Assembly (NCBI RefSeq): GCF_046569695.1
Contig: NZ_JBKHUI010000001.1
Coordinates: 1-64,000, forward strand
DNA: 64,000 nucleotides
Reading direction: 5' to 3'
DNA from: Kluyvera sp046569695
Lineage (GTDB): Bacteria > Pseudomonadota > Gammaproteobacteria > Enterobacterales > Enterobacteriaceae
In this document: one piece after another, positions 34,258 to 43,358 of the stretch
How the letters are laid out: each line of letters begins with the position of its first letter
Numbering within the stretch: the first letter of the stretch is position 1
The notes under the pieces: generated by a model
What the model was told of the DNA's origin: nothing
The model's input: only the letters and a program-made list of their open reading frames with translations
Database searches by the model: none
Translations under genes and position numbers: made by a program

Positions 34258-36689
34258 TTATACCTTCTCGATCTCAACCAGGTTGGTGTGCTGCGGGTTG
34301 CCTTTCGCCAGTGGAGAAGGGCGATGCGTGGTCAGCGTGTTGATGCAGGAGCCGTGGTCAATCCGGTCTCCGTTCATCTCGGCGTCGTGCCAGGCGCCCT
34401 GGCCCATTGCGGAGACGCCCGGCATAATGCGCGGCGTGACTTTTGCCGGAATACGCAGCTCACCGCGGCCGTTAAACACGCGCACCATGTCGCCGTTCTG
34501 GATCCCGCGTTTCTGCGCATCCAGCGGGTTTAACCACACCTCCTGGCGGCAGGCGGCTTTCAGCACATCAACGTTGCCGTAGCTTGAGTGGGTGCGAGCT
34601 TTAAAGTGGAAACCAAACAGCTGTAGCGGGAAAGTGCCGCGCAGTGGGTCGTCCCAGCCTTCAAAGGTGGAGGCGTAGACCGGCAGCGGGCTGATGGTCT
34701 CGTCTTTCTCAAGCTGCCATTTCGCCGCGATATCGGCCAGGCGGCTGGAGTAGATTTCAATTTTGCCCGACGGCGTTTTTAACGGATTGGCCTCTGGATC
34801 TTTGCGGAAGCTCTGGTAGGCAACAAAGTGCCCATTCGGGTCTTTGCGCTTGTAGATGCCCATTTTTTTGAGTTCATCATAGGTCGGTAAATCTGCGTCT
34901 TTGGCGCGCATTTTGGCGTACAGATACTGCAGCCATTGCTCCTGAGAACGCCCTTCGGTGAACTTCTGATACACCTCGTCGCCCAGCCGTTTCGCTACTT
35001 CGCTTAAGATCCAGTAGATCGGCTTGCGTTCAAATTTTGGTGCCGTTGCCGGCTGGATAAAGATCAGGTAGCCCATATTCCCGGCATAGTCGTTGGGAAT
35101 AATGTCTTCCTGTTCAACGGTCATCAGGTCAGGCAGCAGGATATCGGCGTACTTTGCCGAGGCGGTCATAAAGTTCTCAATCACCACGATCATTTCGCAT
35201 TTGCTGTCGTCCTGCAAAATCTCGTGGGTTTTATTGATATCCGAGTGCTGGTTAATGATGGTATTGCCCGCATAGTTCCAGAAGAACTTGATAGGCACGT
35301 CCAGTTTATCTTTGCCTCGCACGCCGTCGTGGGTGGCGGTCATCTCGGCGCCGTGGTCGATCGCATCGGTCCAGGTAAAGCAGGAGATGGCCGTTTTGAC
35401 CGGGTTAACCAGCACCGGGAAACGCTCGATGGTGATGGTATAGGTCGATTCGCGCGCGCCGCTGTTGCCGCCGTTAATACCGACATTACCGGTCAGAATC
35501 GGCAGCATGGCAATTGCACGGGCAGAGAGCTCGCCGTTTGCCTGACGCTGCGGCCCCCAGCCCTGGCAAATATAGGCCGGTTTAGCGCTGCCGATTTCAC
35601 GTGCCAGCTTGATGATTCTGTCGGCAGGAATACCGGTAATGCTAGATGCCCACTGTGGGTTTTTCGCCACGCCGTCATCGCCCTGACCGAGAATATAGGC
35701 CTTATAGTGACCGTTGGCCGGCGCGCCTTCCGGCAGGGTTTTCTCGTCGTAACCAACACAGTATTTATCAAGGAACGGCTGATCAACCAGATTCTCGTCA
35801 ATCAATACCCAGGCAATGCCGGCAACTAGCGCGGCGTCGGTACCCGGACGAATCGGGATCCACTCATCTTCACGACCAGCAGCGGTATCGGTATAGCGCG
35901 GATCGATAACGATCATGCGCGCATTTGAGCGTTCGCGAGCTTGTTCAAGATAATAGGTGATACCGCCGCCGCTCATGCGAGTTTCCGCCGGGTTGTTGCC
36001 GAACATCACCACCAGTTTACTGTTTTCGATATCGGAGGTGCTGTTGCCGTCATTGGTGCCGTAGGTATACGGCATGGCGCAGGCAATCTGGGCGGTGCTG
36101 TAGGTGCCGTACTGGTTGAGCGAACCGCCGTAGCAGTTCATCAGGCGCATCACGGCGGAACCGGATGGCGAGGAGCGTGTGATATTGCCGCCGACGATAC
36201 CGGAAGAGTAGTTAATGTAGACGGATTCGTTGCCGTAATCTTTCACTACCCGTTTGAGGTTGCTGGCGATCGTGTCCAGCGCTTCATCCCAGCTAATGCG
36301 CTCGAATTTACCTTCGCCGCGTTTACCCACTCGCTTCATCGGATAGTTCAGGCGATCGGGATGGTTGATGCGACGGCGAATAGAACGCCCGCGCAGGCAA
36401 GCGCGTACCTGGTGATCGCCATAGATGTCGTGGCCGGTATTGTCGGTTTCGACCCAATATACTTCGTCGTCTTTCACATGCAGGCGCAGCGCGCAGCGGC
36501 TGCCACAGTTTACCGAGCAGGCGCCCCAGACCACTTTGTCTTCTGGCTGGCCTGCTGCACGGCGGCGGCCGTCGCGCGTAAAGAGAAGGGGAGCGAGAGA
36601 CCGCCCGCTGCGAATGCTAAGGAGCCGATAGCCGACGATTTAATGAGGGTGCGTCGGCTTAGCCCCCCTGGCTTTTCCTGATCAGACAT
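34258..36689 (-). pseudogene. ynfF: DmsA/YnfF-type molybdoenzyme, frameshifted after the Tat signal
   Basis: The mature part (from about 36550 down to 34258, about 765 codons) is an intact YnfF-like bis-MGD reductase with the [4Fe-4S] motif CSVNCGSRC and CLRGRS. The expected Tat signal is present from ATG 36689 (GGAG 6 nt upstream): SRRTLIK, a hydrophobic helix and a run of Ala. However, this frame stops at 36512-36510 after 59 codons, while the mature frame is one base different. The junction falls in a CCAG-CCAG tetranucleotide repeat (about 36545-36555); one more unit would restore the sequence AVQQASQPEDKVVW. So the gene is broken, phase-variable or misread. K-12 has two catalytic paralogues, ynfE and ynfF; only this one is here. 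Confidence 0.82.
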
Positions 36690-36750
36690 TACTCACTCCA
36701 TTATTTTTGTTTAATGATTCCAGCGTGAAATTAAAAACCTGCTAACAATG

Positions 36751-36799
36751 GAAAGGGATAATACCTGGTTGGTGGTATACAAGTATTAATCCCGGTCAA
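36751..36799 (-). promoter_or_regulatory. FNR-type promoter of ynfFGH-dmsD
   Basis: On the minus strand TTGACCGGGATTAA (36786-36799) fits the FNR consensus TTGAT-N4-ATCAA with two changes. A -10-like TATTAT lies at 36763-36758, 22 nt downstream, which places the FNR site near -42, the class II activator position. E. coli ynfE-H is known to be Fnr-activated. Confidence 0.6.
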
Positions 36800-36960
36800 A
36801 ACAGCGGGTCATCCTAATGGGGTATTTGTGTGGCGGGGTTTGCCAGGTGAAGAGGTCATGTGCATAATTGTTTTACAACATAAAAACAGTTTTGTTACGG
36901 TCTGCGGGTTCCCGCAGGCTGATTTTCTTACCGCTAATCCGTTACTTATGGAACCTACCC

Positions 36961-37362
36961 ATGCAGGATATTGATTCGTCCGCTATTCCGATGCCCGCGA
37001 TTGAGACGGTCACGGTTCCCTACAAAGGGTTAAATTTTTTGCGTCCCGAAATTTTGCTCGATTTTATCAGCGTGACTGACGGCAAAGTCCTCGCCGTGAC
37101 GCCGGTTGCCGTGCTCTATTCCACTATTGGGGTGCTAAGATCCGCTGAGTTGCGAAAAATTCCGGTGCTGGTATCCGGGCGCGTGGTGTATCCCATCAGT
37201 TCTCAGGCGCTGCCGTGCCTGCACTCGAAATTAACCATTAACACCATGTCGCAAAAGCTGCGTTTTCAGGGCGGGCTGGATGCGCTTTCCGACGATCATT
37301 CGCTGCGTGATGGCGTGCTGATTGGGATTGCGCTGGATTTTGTCGTGGAGAAGAAGGGGTAA
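36961..37362 (+). CDS. Hypothetical soluble protein divergent from ynfF
   Basis: A 133-residue protein (MQDIDSSAIP to FVVEKKG) without signal peptide or membrane segment; I do not recognise it. Beta-rich patterns (VLAVTPVAVLYSTIG, IPVLVSGRVVYPISS) suggest a small compact domain. Start ATG 36961 follows GGAACCTACCC, a weak site; the frame extends to 36868. It lies between the FNR-type promoter and ynfD and is convergent with ynfD. No E. coli counterpart is known to me at this position. Confidence 0.55.
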   Translation: MQDIDSSAIPMPAIETVTVPYKGLNFLRPEILLDFISVTDGKVLAVTPVAVLYSTIGVLRSAELRKIPVLVSGRVVYPISSQALPCLHSKLTINTMSQKLRFQGGLDALSDDHSLRDGVLIGIALDFVVEKKG

Positions 37363-37363
37363 G

Positions 37364-37390
37364 CGACACCGCCTCTCAAGTGAGGCGGTA
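37364..37390. terminator. Hairpin between convergent genes
   Basis: CACCGCCTC and GAGGCGGTA pair around TCAAGT in the gap between the hypothetical gene and ynfD. No T run follows, so terminator function is uncertain. Confidence 0.45.
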
Positions 37391-37395
37391 GTGCA

Positions 37396-37650
37396 TTACT
37401 GGGCGTTATCGGTGCGGGTGTAGAGAATTTTAAAGGTGTCATTTGCGCAGTGTCCGACGACCTGCGCCCCTTGCTTATCGGCCTGATCGTTAGGCACGAT
37501 ATCAAGAGTAAAGGCACTTTCAGCGACGCCGTTTTGCATGATTTTCTGCTGAATGTCGCTCCTGACGCGTTCACAGGAGTCAGGTACGGTTGCCAGCGCG
37601 GGCATCGCGCCTGCAAGCAGTAGTGCCAGTAACCAACGTGAAGACAGCAT
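37396..37650 (-). CDS. ynfD: YnfD, small exported DUF1161 protein
   Basis: An 84-residue periplasmic protein with signal peptide (MLSSRWLLALLLAGAMPALA). The mature part, PDSCERVRSDIQQKIMQNGV and VGHCANDTFKILYTRT, matches E. coli YnfD; the two Cys probably form a disulfide. Function is unknown. ATG 37650 behind GGAGCC is chosen over 37722, since it directly opens the signal peptide. Convergent with the hypothetical gene ending at 37362 and divergent from ynfC. Confidence 0.85.
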   Translation of the reverse strand: MLSSRWLLALLLAGAMPALATVPDSCERVRSDIQQKIMQNGVAESAFTLDIVPNDQADKQGAQVVGHCANDTFKILYTRTDNAQ

Positions 37651-37833
37651 GATCGGCTCCTTTTCATAAGATTCGTGAAAAGTATAGCAGGGGCAATGTA
37701 AGCGTTTGTCTTTGAATCTCATTTTCTGATGTTTCTTAGCAAGGCGGTTATTTTTTGATTTCCGCCAGGCCAGACTATAAACAATTTTATATTGCTAATA
37801 TAATTGAATAAATTCCCGAAACAGGATTGTGGC

Positions 37834-38544
37834 GTGAAGAAACTGATTTTACTGGCCTCGGCGTTTGCCGTACTGAGCGGCTGCGATAACAACACTACGC
37901 CGGCCGCGTTCACCCCGGAAATGGCAAGTTTTTCTAACGAATTCGACTTCGACCCGCTGCGCGGCCCGGTGAAGGATTTCAGCCAGACGCTGCTTAACGA
38001 AAAAGGCGAGGTGGCAAAGCGGGTGAGCGCACAACTCTCGCCGGAAGGCTGTTTCGATATGCTGGAGTTTCATGATATCGAGCAGGATACTGGCGCACTG
38101 CTGGTATTGAACGCCAACTATTATCTTGACGGTGTCACCCACGAGAAACGCGTGCGGTTACAGGGCAAATGCCAGTTGGCTGAATTCCCTTCAGCGGGCG
38201 TTAAATGGGAAACCGACGATAACGGCTTCGTGGTCAAGGCGCTTGGTAAAGATAGCGAGGTGGATTACCGCTATGACAAAGAAGGGTATCCGCTGGGTAA
38301 AGTGTCAACGTTAAAAGGGGTTACGCTGTCGGTTATCTCAACCCCATCGCAGGATTCGCGTAAAAAGCTCGATTACACCGCCGTGAGTATGCTCAATAAA
38401 CAGCCAGCGGGGAATGTCACGCAAAGCTGTGATTACGATCGCCACGATAATCCGGTGAGCTGCGAGTTAGAGGTGGTGGACCAGAGCGTTAAGCCGCCGG
38501 TGACCCAGCGTTACACCATCAAAAACACCATTGAATATTACTGA
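37834..38544 (+). CDS. ynfC: YnfC lipoprotein (UPF0257)
   Basis: A 236-residue outer- or inner-membrane lipoprotein with lipobox LSGC (Cys about residue 16) followed by DNNT. The mature sequence FTPEMASFSNEFDFDPLRGPVKDF and KLDYTAVSML follows E. coli YnfC. Function is unknown. The GTG at 37834 is chosen because AGGA precedes it at 7 nt and it gives a normal lipoprotein signal; the frame extends to a TTG at 37804. Confidence 0.88.
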   Translation: MKKLILLASAFAVLSGCDNNTTPAAFTPEMASFSNEFDFDPLRGPVKDFSQTLLNEKGEVAKRVSAQLSPEGCFDMLEFHDIEQDTGALLVLNANYYLDGVTHEKRVRLQGKCQLAEFPSAGVKWETDDNGFVVKALGKDSEVDYRYDKEGYPLGKVSTLKGVTLSVISTPSQDSRKKLDYTAVSMLNKQPAGNVTQSCDYDRHDNPVSCELEVVDQSVKPPVTQRYTIKNTIEYY

Positions 38545-38566
38545 TGTGAATAGATAAGTGGCAAAG

Positions 38567-38594
38567 AAAAGGGCGCTGAGAAGCGCCCTTTTTT
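38567..38594. terminator. Bidirectional terminator between ynfC and ynfB
   Basis: AAAGGGCGCT and AGCGCCCTTT pair around GAGA, with T run on one side and A run on the other. It separates the convergent ynfC and ynfB. Confidence 0.85.
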
Positions 38595-38601
38595 GCTGTG
38601 A

Positions 38602-38940
38602 TTAGCGAACAACGCGCCCGGTTGAGCGGTCAAGACAGCGCAGGGTGTTGGGCTCCCAGTACGCATTCACGTTGGTGCTTTTCAGGCAATTATCGCGGGC
38701 ATCAAAAGCAACATCTTCTTTATCCCACTCTTTTTCAGCGCGTTTGTTCACTTTCTGGCGCAGCTGACGGGTGTCGTTCCATTGTTCTTTATCCATCGCC
38801 GCGTTCTGGCGACTCTGTGCGCTATCGCCAGATTCAATAACCAGTTTGTTGGTTTCAGCAGAAGCGGAGGCGGTGTACACAATGGCACCCAGCGTCAGCA
38901 TAGCCGTCAGGCAAAGGCGTTTGCTAAGTGTAATTTTCAT
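38602..38940 (-). CDS. ynfB: YnfB exported protein (UPF0482)
   Basis: A 112-residue protein with signal peptide (about 1-28, ending ASASA) and a charged helical mature part (RQKVNKRAEKEWDKEDVAFDARDNC) matching E. coli YnfB. Function unknown. In E. coli speG lies between ynfB and ynfC; here the two convergent genes are separated only by a terminator. Confidence 0.87.
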   Translation of the reverse strand: MKITLSKRLCLTAMLTLGAIVYTASASAETNKLVIESGDSAQSRQNAAMDKEQWNDTRQLRQKVNKRAEKEWDKEDVAFDARDNCLKSTNVNAYWEPNTLRCLDRSTGRVVR

Positions 38941-39090
38941 CGGTGAGTTCCTTTAGCATGGTAAATACGATGACTCCTGAAAGCAGTCTACTACAACTCA
39001 GGCGACGGGCATACCCGTGAAAACCCCGTGGTCGAATCTGGTTGATTTTTGCGTATCATAGGGAAATTCGTATGTTGATGAAGATAAACG

Positions 39091-39417
39091 ATGTTAAAGA
39101 CTTCGCTGCTCTTTTTTGCTACCGCGCTGTGTGAAATTATCGGCTGCTATTTACCGTGGTTATGGTTGAAGCGGGGGGCGACGCCGCTGTTGCTCGCGCC
39201 GGCAGGGCTCGCGTTGGCCCTGTTTGTCTGGTTGCTTACACTGCATCCCGCTGCCAGCGGCCGCGTTTATGCCGCTTACGGTGGGGTGTATATCTTTACC
39301 GCTCTGCTATGGCTGCGTGTCGTTGAAGGTGAAAAGCTAACCATGTATGACTGGCTCGGTGCGGCAGTTGCGCTCTGCGGCATGCTGATTATAGTCGCCG
39401 GTTGGGGACGCGCCTGA
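39091..39417 (+). CDS. ynfA: YnfA family small inner-membrane protein
   Basis: A 108-residue four-helix protein (UPF0060) with the family motifs EIIGCYLPWLWLK, GRVYAAYGGVYI and DWLGAAVALCGM. It resembles SMR transporters and has been reported to contribute to drug efflux in Shigella. Divergent from ynfB, as in E. coli. Confidence 0.92.
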   Translation: MLKTSLLFFATALCEIIGCYLPWLWLKRGATPLLLAPAGLALALFVWLLTLHPAASGRVYAAYGGVYIFTALLWLRVVEGEKLTMYDWLGAAVALCGMLIIVAGWGRA

Positions 39418-39528
39418 CTCCTGGCCCGAAAGGGCCATATCCCTCCCTTTATCTTCGTATTTCTCGTCTTTTGGACTGAATTTCCCCTCTCATTTTTGTG
39501 ATCTTCTCCGGTAAATTTCGATATTAAT

Positions 39529-39542
39529 ACTTGTATGGTAGT
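39529..39542. promoter_or_regulatory. Candidate RspR operator upstream of rspA
   Basis: ACTTGTATGGTAGT lies about 58 nt before the rspA start and shares 11 of 14 bases with ACTAGTATGGCAAT (46459-46472) upstream of ydfI. Both are imperfect palindromes as expected for GntR/FadR regulators; rspR is in the same locus. Inference from shared sequence only. Confidence 0.45.
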
Positions 39543-39599
39543 TTGGTCAGGCGTAATTTCGCCACACTAACCTATGAGATGTAAAGCTAAGGATTGAAG

Positions 39600-40814
39600 A
39601 TGAAAATTGTGGGTGCTGAGGTTTTTGTAACCTGTCCTGGACGTAACTTCGTCACGCTGAAAATTACCACCGATAGCGGCTTAGTCGGCTACGGTGATGC
39701 CACGCTAAACGGCCGCGAACTGTCCGTTGCCTCCTACCTGAAGGATCATTTGTGCCCGCAACTGGTGGGGCGCGATGCACATCGCATCGAAGATATCTGG
39801 CAGTTCTTCTACAAAGGCGCCTATTGGCGTCGCGGCCCGGTGACCATGTCCGCTATCTCGGCGGTTGATATGGCGCTGTGGGACATTAAAGCCAAAGCCG
39901 CCAATATGCCGCTGTACCAGTTGCTGGGCGGCGCGTCCCGTGAGGGCGTGATGGTGTACTGTCACACCACTGGTCACACCATTGATGAAGTGCTGGAAGA
40001 TTACGCGCGTCATAAAGAGATGGGCTTTAAAGCCATTCGCGTTCAGTGCGGCGTGCCGGGCATGAAAACCACCTACGGTATGTCTAAAGGCAAGGGGCTG
40101 GCCTACGAACCGGCAACCAAAGGGCAGTGGCCGGATGAGCAACTGTGGTCCACCGAGAAATACCTCGATTTCACGCCAAAACTGTTTGATGCGGTACGTA
40201 ATCAGTTCGGTTTTGATGAACATCTGCTGCACGACATGCATCACCGTCTGACCCCAATCGAAGCGGCCCGTTTTGGTAAGAGCATCGAACAGTACCGCCT
40301 GTTCTGGATGGAAGATCCAACCCCTGCGGAGAACCAGGAGTGCTTCCGTCTGATTCGCCAGCACACCGTCACTCCGATTGCGGTCGGTGAAGTATTCAAC
40401 AGCATCTGGGATTGCAAACAGCTGATCGAAGAGCAGTTGATTGATTATATCCGCACCACCATTACCCACGCGGGTGGCATCACCGGTATGCGCCGCATCG
40501 CCGACTTTGCGTCGCTGTATCAGGTACGTACCGGCTCTCATGGCCCATCAGATCTCTCTCCGGTCTGCATGGCTGCCGCGCTGCACTTTGACCTGTGGGT
40601 ACCAAACTTCGGCGTTCAGGAATACATGGGTTACTCCGAACAGATGCTGGAAGTCTTCCCGCATAACTGGACCTTCGATAACGGCTATATGCACCCAGGC
40701 GACAAACCGGGCTTAGGCATCGAGTTTGACGAAAAACTGGCAGCGAAATATCCGTACGATCCAGCTTATCTGCCTGTAGCACGTCTGGAAGATGGCACGT
40801 TGTGGAACTGGTAA
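39600..40814 (+). CDS. rspA: RspA, D-mannonate dehydratase family (enolase superfamily)
   Basis: A 404-residue enolase-superfamily protein nearly identical in pattern to E. coli RspA. Metal ligands are in place: Asp212 (LLHDMHH), Glu238 (WMEDPTP) and Glu264 (VGEVFN). Family members of the ManD group dehydrate D-mannonate to 2-keto-3-deoxy-D-gluconate, often with low efficiency; RspA was first known for lowering stationary-phase signal (homoserine lactone). AAGGA lies before the ATG at 39600; the TTG at 39594 is unlikely. It leads rspA-rspB. Confidence 0.92.
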   Translation: MKIVGAEVFVTCPGRNFVTLKITTDSGLVGYGDATLNGRELSVASYLKDHLCPQLVGRDAHRIEDIWQFFYKGAYWRRGPVTMSAISAVDMALWDIKAKAANMPLYQLLGGASREGVMVYCHTTGHTIDEVLEDYARHKEMGFKAIRVQCGVPGMKTTYGMSKGKGLAYEPATKGQWPDEQLWSTEKYLDFTPKLFDAVRNQFGFDEHLLHDMHHRLTPIEAARFGKSIEQYRLFWMEDPTPAENQECFRLIRQHTVTPIAVGEVFNSIWDCKQLIEEQLIDYIRTTITHAGGITGMRRIADFASLYQVRTGSHGPSDLSPVCMAAALHFDLWVPNFGVQEYMGYSEQMLEVFPHNWTFDNGYMHPGDKPGLGIEFDEKLAAKYPYDPAYLPVARLEDGTLWNW

Positions 40815-40827
40815 TAAGGAACACAAA

Positions 40828-41847
40828 ATGAAAAGTATCGTGATTAAACAGCCTGAAGAACTGGTTATTGAAGAACGTCCATTGCCAGAACCTGGCGTCG
40901 GAGAAGTCCGCGTTAAAGTGAAAATAGCCGGTATCTGCGGCTCTGATAGCCATATTTATCGCGGCCATAACCCTTTTGCGCGCTATCCACGCGTTATCGG
41001 TCATGAGTTTTTTGGCGTGATTGATGCCGTTGGCGAAGGTGTCACCGATAAGCAGATAGGTGAGCGCGTTTGTGTTGATCCGGTGATCAGCTGCGGTCAT
41101 TGCTACCCCTGTTCTGTAGGCAAACCTAACGTCTGTACGTCTCTGGTGGTGCTCGGCGTCCATCGCGATGGTGGTTTCAGTGAATATACCGTCGTCCCGG
41201 CGAAAAATGCCTGGAGCGTTGCGGATAATATTGCCGATCACCACGCCGTAATGGTTGAACCCTTCACGATTGCGGCAAACGTCACCGGCCAGGTCAATCC
41301 AACGGAAGCTGACGTAGCGTTGATTTATGGCGCGGGCCCGATGGGTTTAACCACCCTGCAGGCGCTGAAAGGCGTTTATCGCGTTAAGCAGGTCATTGTA
41401 GCCGACCGAATTAATGAACGGCTGGCCATGGCAGAGCGCTGCGGTGCTGATTGGGTCATTAATAACGGCGAGAAACCGCTGGCTGAATGGCTCGATGAGA
41501 AGGGGCTTAAACCGACGTTGATCGTCGATGCCGCTTGTCATCCGACGATTTTACAAGAGGCCATCACGCTGGCCTCTCCGGCAGCGCGTATTGTTCTGAT
41601 GGGTTTTTCCAGCGATCCGTCAACCATTACTCAACAAGGTATCACAGGTAAGGAGCTCTCTATTTATTCTTCGCGACTTAACGCGAATAAATTCCCGGTG
41701 GTTCTCGAGTGGTTAGAAAAAGGATTAATTGATCCTGACAAACTCATCACGCATTACTTTGATTACCACCATGTTATCGATGCCATTGAATTATTTGAAA
41801 AGGATCAAAAATCCTGCTGTAAGGTCTTACTCACGTTTGATAAATAA
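40828..41847 (+). CDS. rspB: RspB, zinc-type alcohol dehydrogenase
   Basis: A 339-residue medium-chain dehydrogenase. Zinc ligands are visible: Cys in ICGSDSH, GHEFFG, and the structural zinc site CGHCYPCSVGKPNVC. The nucleotide-binding loop is YGAGPMGLT. RspB-type enzymes have been linked to oxidation of hexonates such as L-gulonate to fructuronate. It starts 13 nt after rspA behind AAGGAACAC. The next gene, ydfJ, begins 51 nt further; in K-12 prophage Qin occupies this gap. Confidence 0.9.
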   Translation: MKSIVIKQPEELVIEERPLPEPGVGEVRVKVKIAGICGSDSHIYRGHNPFARYPRVIGHEFFGVIDAVGEGVTDKQIGERVCVDPVISCGHCYPCSVGKPNVCTSLVVLGVHRDGGFSEYTVVPAKNAWSVADNIADHHAVMVEPFTIAANVTGQVNPTEADVALIYGAGPMGLTTLQALKGVYRVKQVIVADRINERLAMAERCGADWVINNGEKPLAEWLDEKGLKPTLIVDAACHPTILQEAITLASPAARIVLMGFSSDPSTITQQGITGKELSIYSSRLNANKFPVVLEWLEKGLIDPDKLITHYFDYHHVIDAIELFEKDQKSCCKVLLTFDK

Positions 41848-41898
41848 AAACAAGATCATGCGATTAAGCTGTACGCATCTTACCCGGAGATGATTGCA

Positions 41899-43275
41899 AT
41901 GACGCAATTAACACATGAAAGAACGACATCTGATTTAGTGAGAGCCGCCGTATCCGGTTGGCTTGGAACTGCATTAGAGTTTATGGATTTTCAGCTCTAT
42001 TCATTAGGTGCAGCACTTGTTTTCCATGAAATATTCTTCCCTGAACAGTCGGCAGCAATGGCATTAATTCTGGCGATGGGGACCTACGGTGCCGGCTATA
42101 TTGCGCGTATTGTTGGGGCATTTATTTTTGGCAAAATGGGTGACAGCGTCGGGCGTAAAAAGGTGCTGTTTATTACCATCACCATGATGGGGATCTGCAC
42201 CACGTTAATTGGCGTACTACCAACCTACGCACAGATTGGTATTTTTGCGCCAATTCTGTTGGTGACATTGCGTATTATCCAGGGGTTAGGTGCGGGCGCT
42301 GAAATCTCCGGTGCAGGTACCATGCTGGCGGAATACGCCCCTAAAGGCAAACGCGGTCTGATCTCCTCCCTGGTGGCGATGGGGACCAACTGCGGTACGC
42401 TTACTGCAACGGCTATCTGGGCGGTAATGTTCTTTCTGCTTGATCGTGAAGAACTGATCGCCTGGGGCTGGCGTATACCTTTCCTGGCAAGCGTCGTGGT
42501 GATGATCTTCGCTATCTGGTTACGTTTGAACCTGAAAGAAAGCCCGGTATTTGAAAAAGTGAGTGAAGCCGATGTTGCGGTTACTGAAACTCCGGCGAAT
42601 GACAATACCATCGGTGCGATGTTCCGTAGCAAATCCTTCTGGTTAGCCACGGGGCTGCGTTTTGGTCAGGCGGGTAACTCCGGTTTGATTCAGACGTTCC
42701 TTGCAGGATATCTGGTTCAAACGCTGCTGTTTGATAAAGGGATCCCAACGGATGCGCTGATGATAAGTTCCGTTATCGGCTTCCTGACCATCCCGCTGCT
42801 TGGTTGGCTGTCCGATAAATACGGTCGTCGTCTGCCTTATATTTTGCTCTGTATTTCCGCCATTATTCTGGCGTACCCAATGGTGTCGATTATTGTCGAT
42901 AAGACCTACAGCGCCAGCGTAATAATGATGTCGATCATTATTATCCATAACTTTGCGGTACTAGGCCTGTTTGCGCTGGAAAACATTACGATGGCTGAGA
43001 TGTTCGGCTCGCGTAACCGCTTTACTCGCATGGCTATCTCGAAAGAGGCAGGTGGTCTGGTTGCCGTTGGTTTTGGGCCGGTACTGGCGGGGATCTTCTG
43101 CAATATGACCGGGTCGTGGTACCCGATTGTCATTATGCTGATTTGTTATTCGGTGATTGGTCTTATTGCGGCATTACTGATGCCTGAGGTCTGCGACCGT
43201 GACCTCAGCCTGGCTGAAGACGCTGCTGACGCGACTGCTACCGCAGAGAAAAAGACAAACCAACAATATGCCTGA
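41899..43275 (+). CDS. ydfJ: MFS metabolite:H+ symporter YdfJ, intact
   Basis: A 458-residue, 12-helix carrier of the MHS branch (shikimate/proline-betaine type): LGTALEFMDFQLYSLGAAL, GRKKVLFITITMMG and RIIQGLGAGAEISGAGTMLAEYAP. In E. coli K-12 this gene is interrupted at its 5' end by prophage Qin; here the reading frame is full and directly follows rspB. ATG 41899 is preferred, with GGAG 9 nt upstream; 41890 is too close to it. Likely substrate is a sugar acid used by the neighbouring enzymes. Confidence 0.9.
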   Translation: MTQLTHERTTSDLVRAAVSGWLGTALEFMDFQLYSLGAALVFHEIFFPEQSAAMALILAMGTYGAGYIARIVGAFIFGKMGDSVGRKKVLFITITMMGICTTLIGVLPTYAQIGIFAPILLVTLRIIQGLGAGAEISGAGTMLAEYAPKGKRGLISSLVAMGTNCGTLTATAIWAVMFFLLDREELIAWGWRIPFLASVVVMIFAIWLRLNLKESPVFEKVSEADVAVTETPANDNTIGAMFRSKSFWLATGLRFGQAGNSGLIQTFLAGYLVQTLLFDKGIPTDALMISSVIGFLTIPLLGWLSDKYGRRLPYILLCISAIILAYPMVSIIVDKTYSASVIMMSIIIIHNFAVLGLFALENITMAEMFGSRNRFTRMAISKEAGGLVAVGFGPVLAGIFCNMTGSWYPIVIMLICYSVIGLIAALLMPEVCDRDLSLAEDAADATATAEKKTNQQYA

Positions 43276-43280
43276 TTGTG

Positions 43281-43311
43281 AAGCCCATCGCAGCATTGCG
43301 ATGGGCTTTTT
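43281..43311 (+). terminator. Rho-independent terminator after ydfJ
   Basis: AAGCCCATCGCA pairs with TGCGATGGGCTT (43297-43308) and is followed by T. It separates rspAB-ydfJ from uxaC. Confidence 0.85.
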
Positions 43312-43358
43312 ATATTGGCGAGATTAATCTAAAAAATATTATACGTGGTTAAGGAAAA

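Noticed and set aside
34258..36534. GTG at 36534 as natural start of ynfF
   Set aside because: It would remove the Tat signal that is plainly encoded upstream in another frame; the frameshift reading explains both.
36545..36555. Programmed ribosomal frameshift in ynfF
   Set aside because: No X-XXY-YYZ slippery heptamer or following pseudoknot is visible; loss of one CCAG unit is simpler.
39705..41244. Two long minus-strand frames across rspA and rspB
   Set aside because: Antisense shadows of strongly conserved genes, no start signals.
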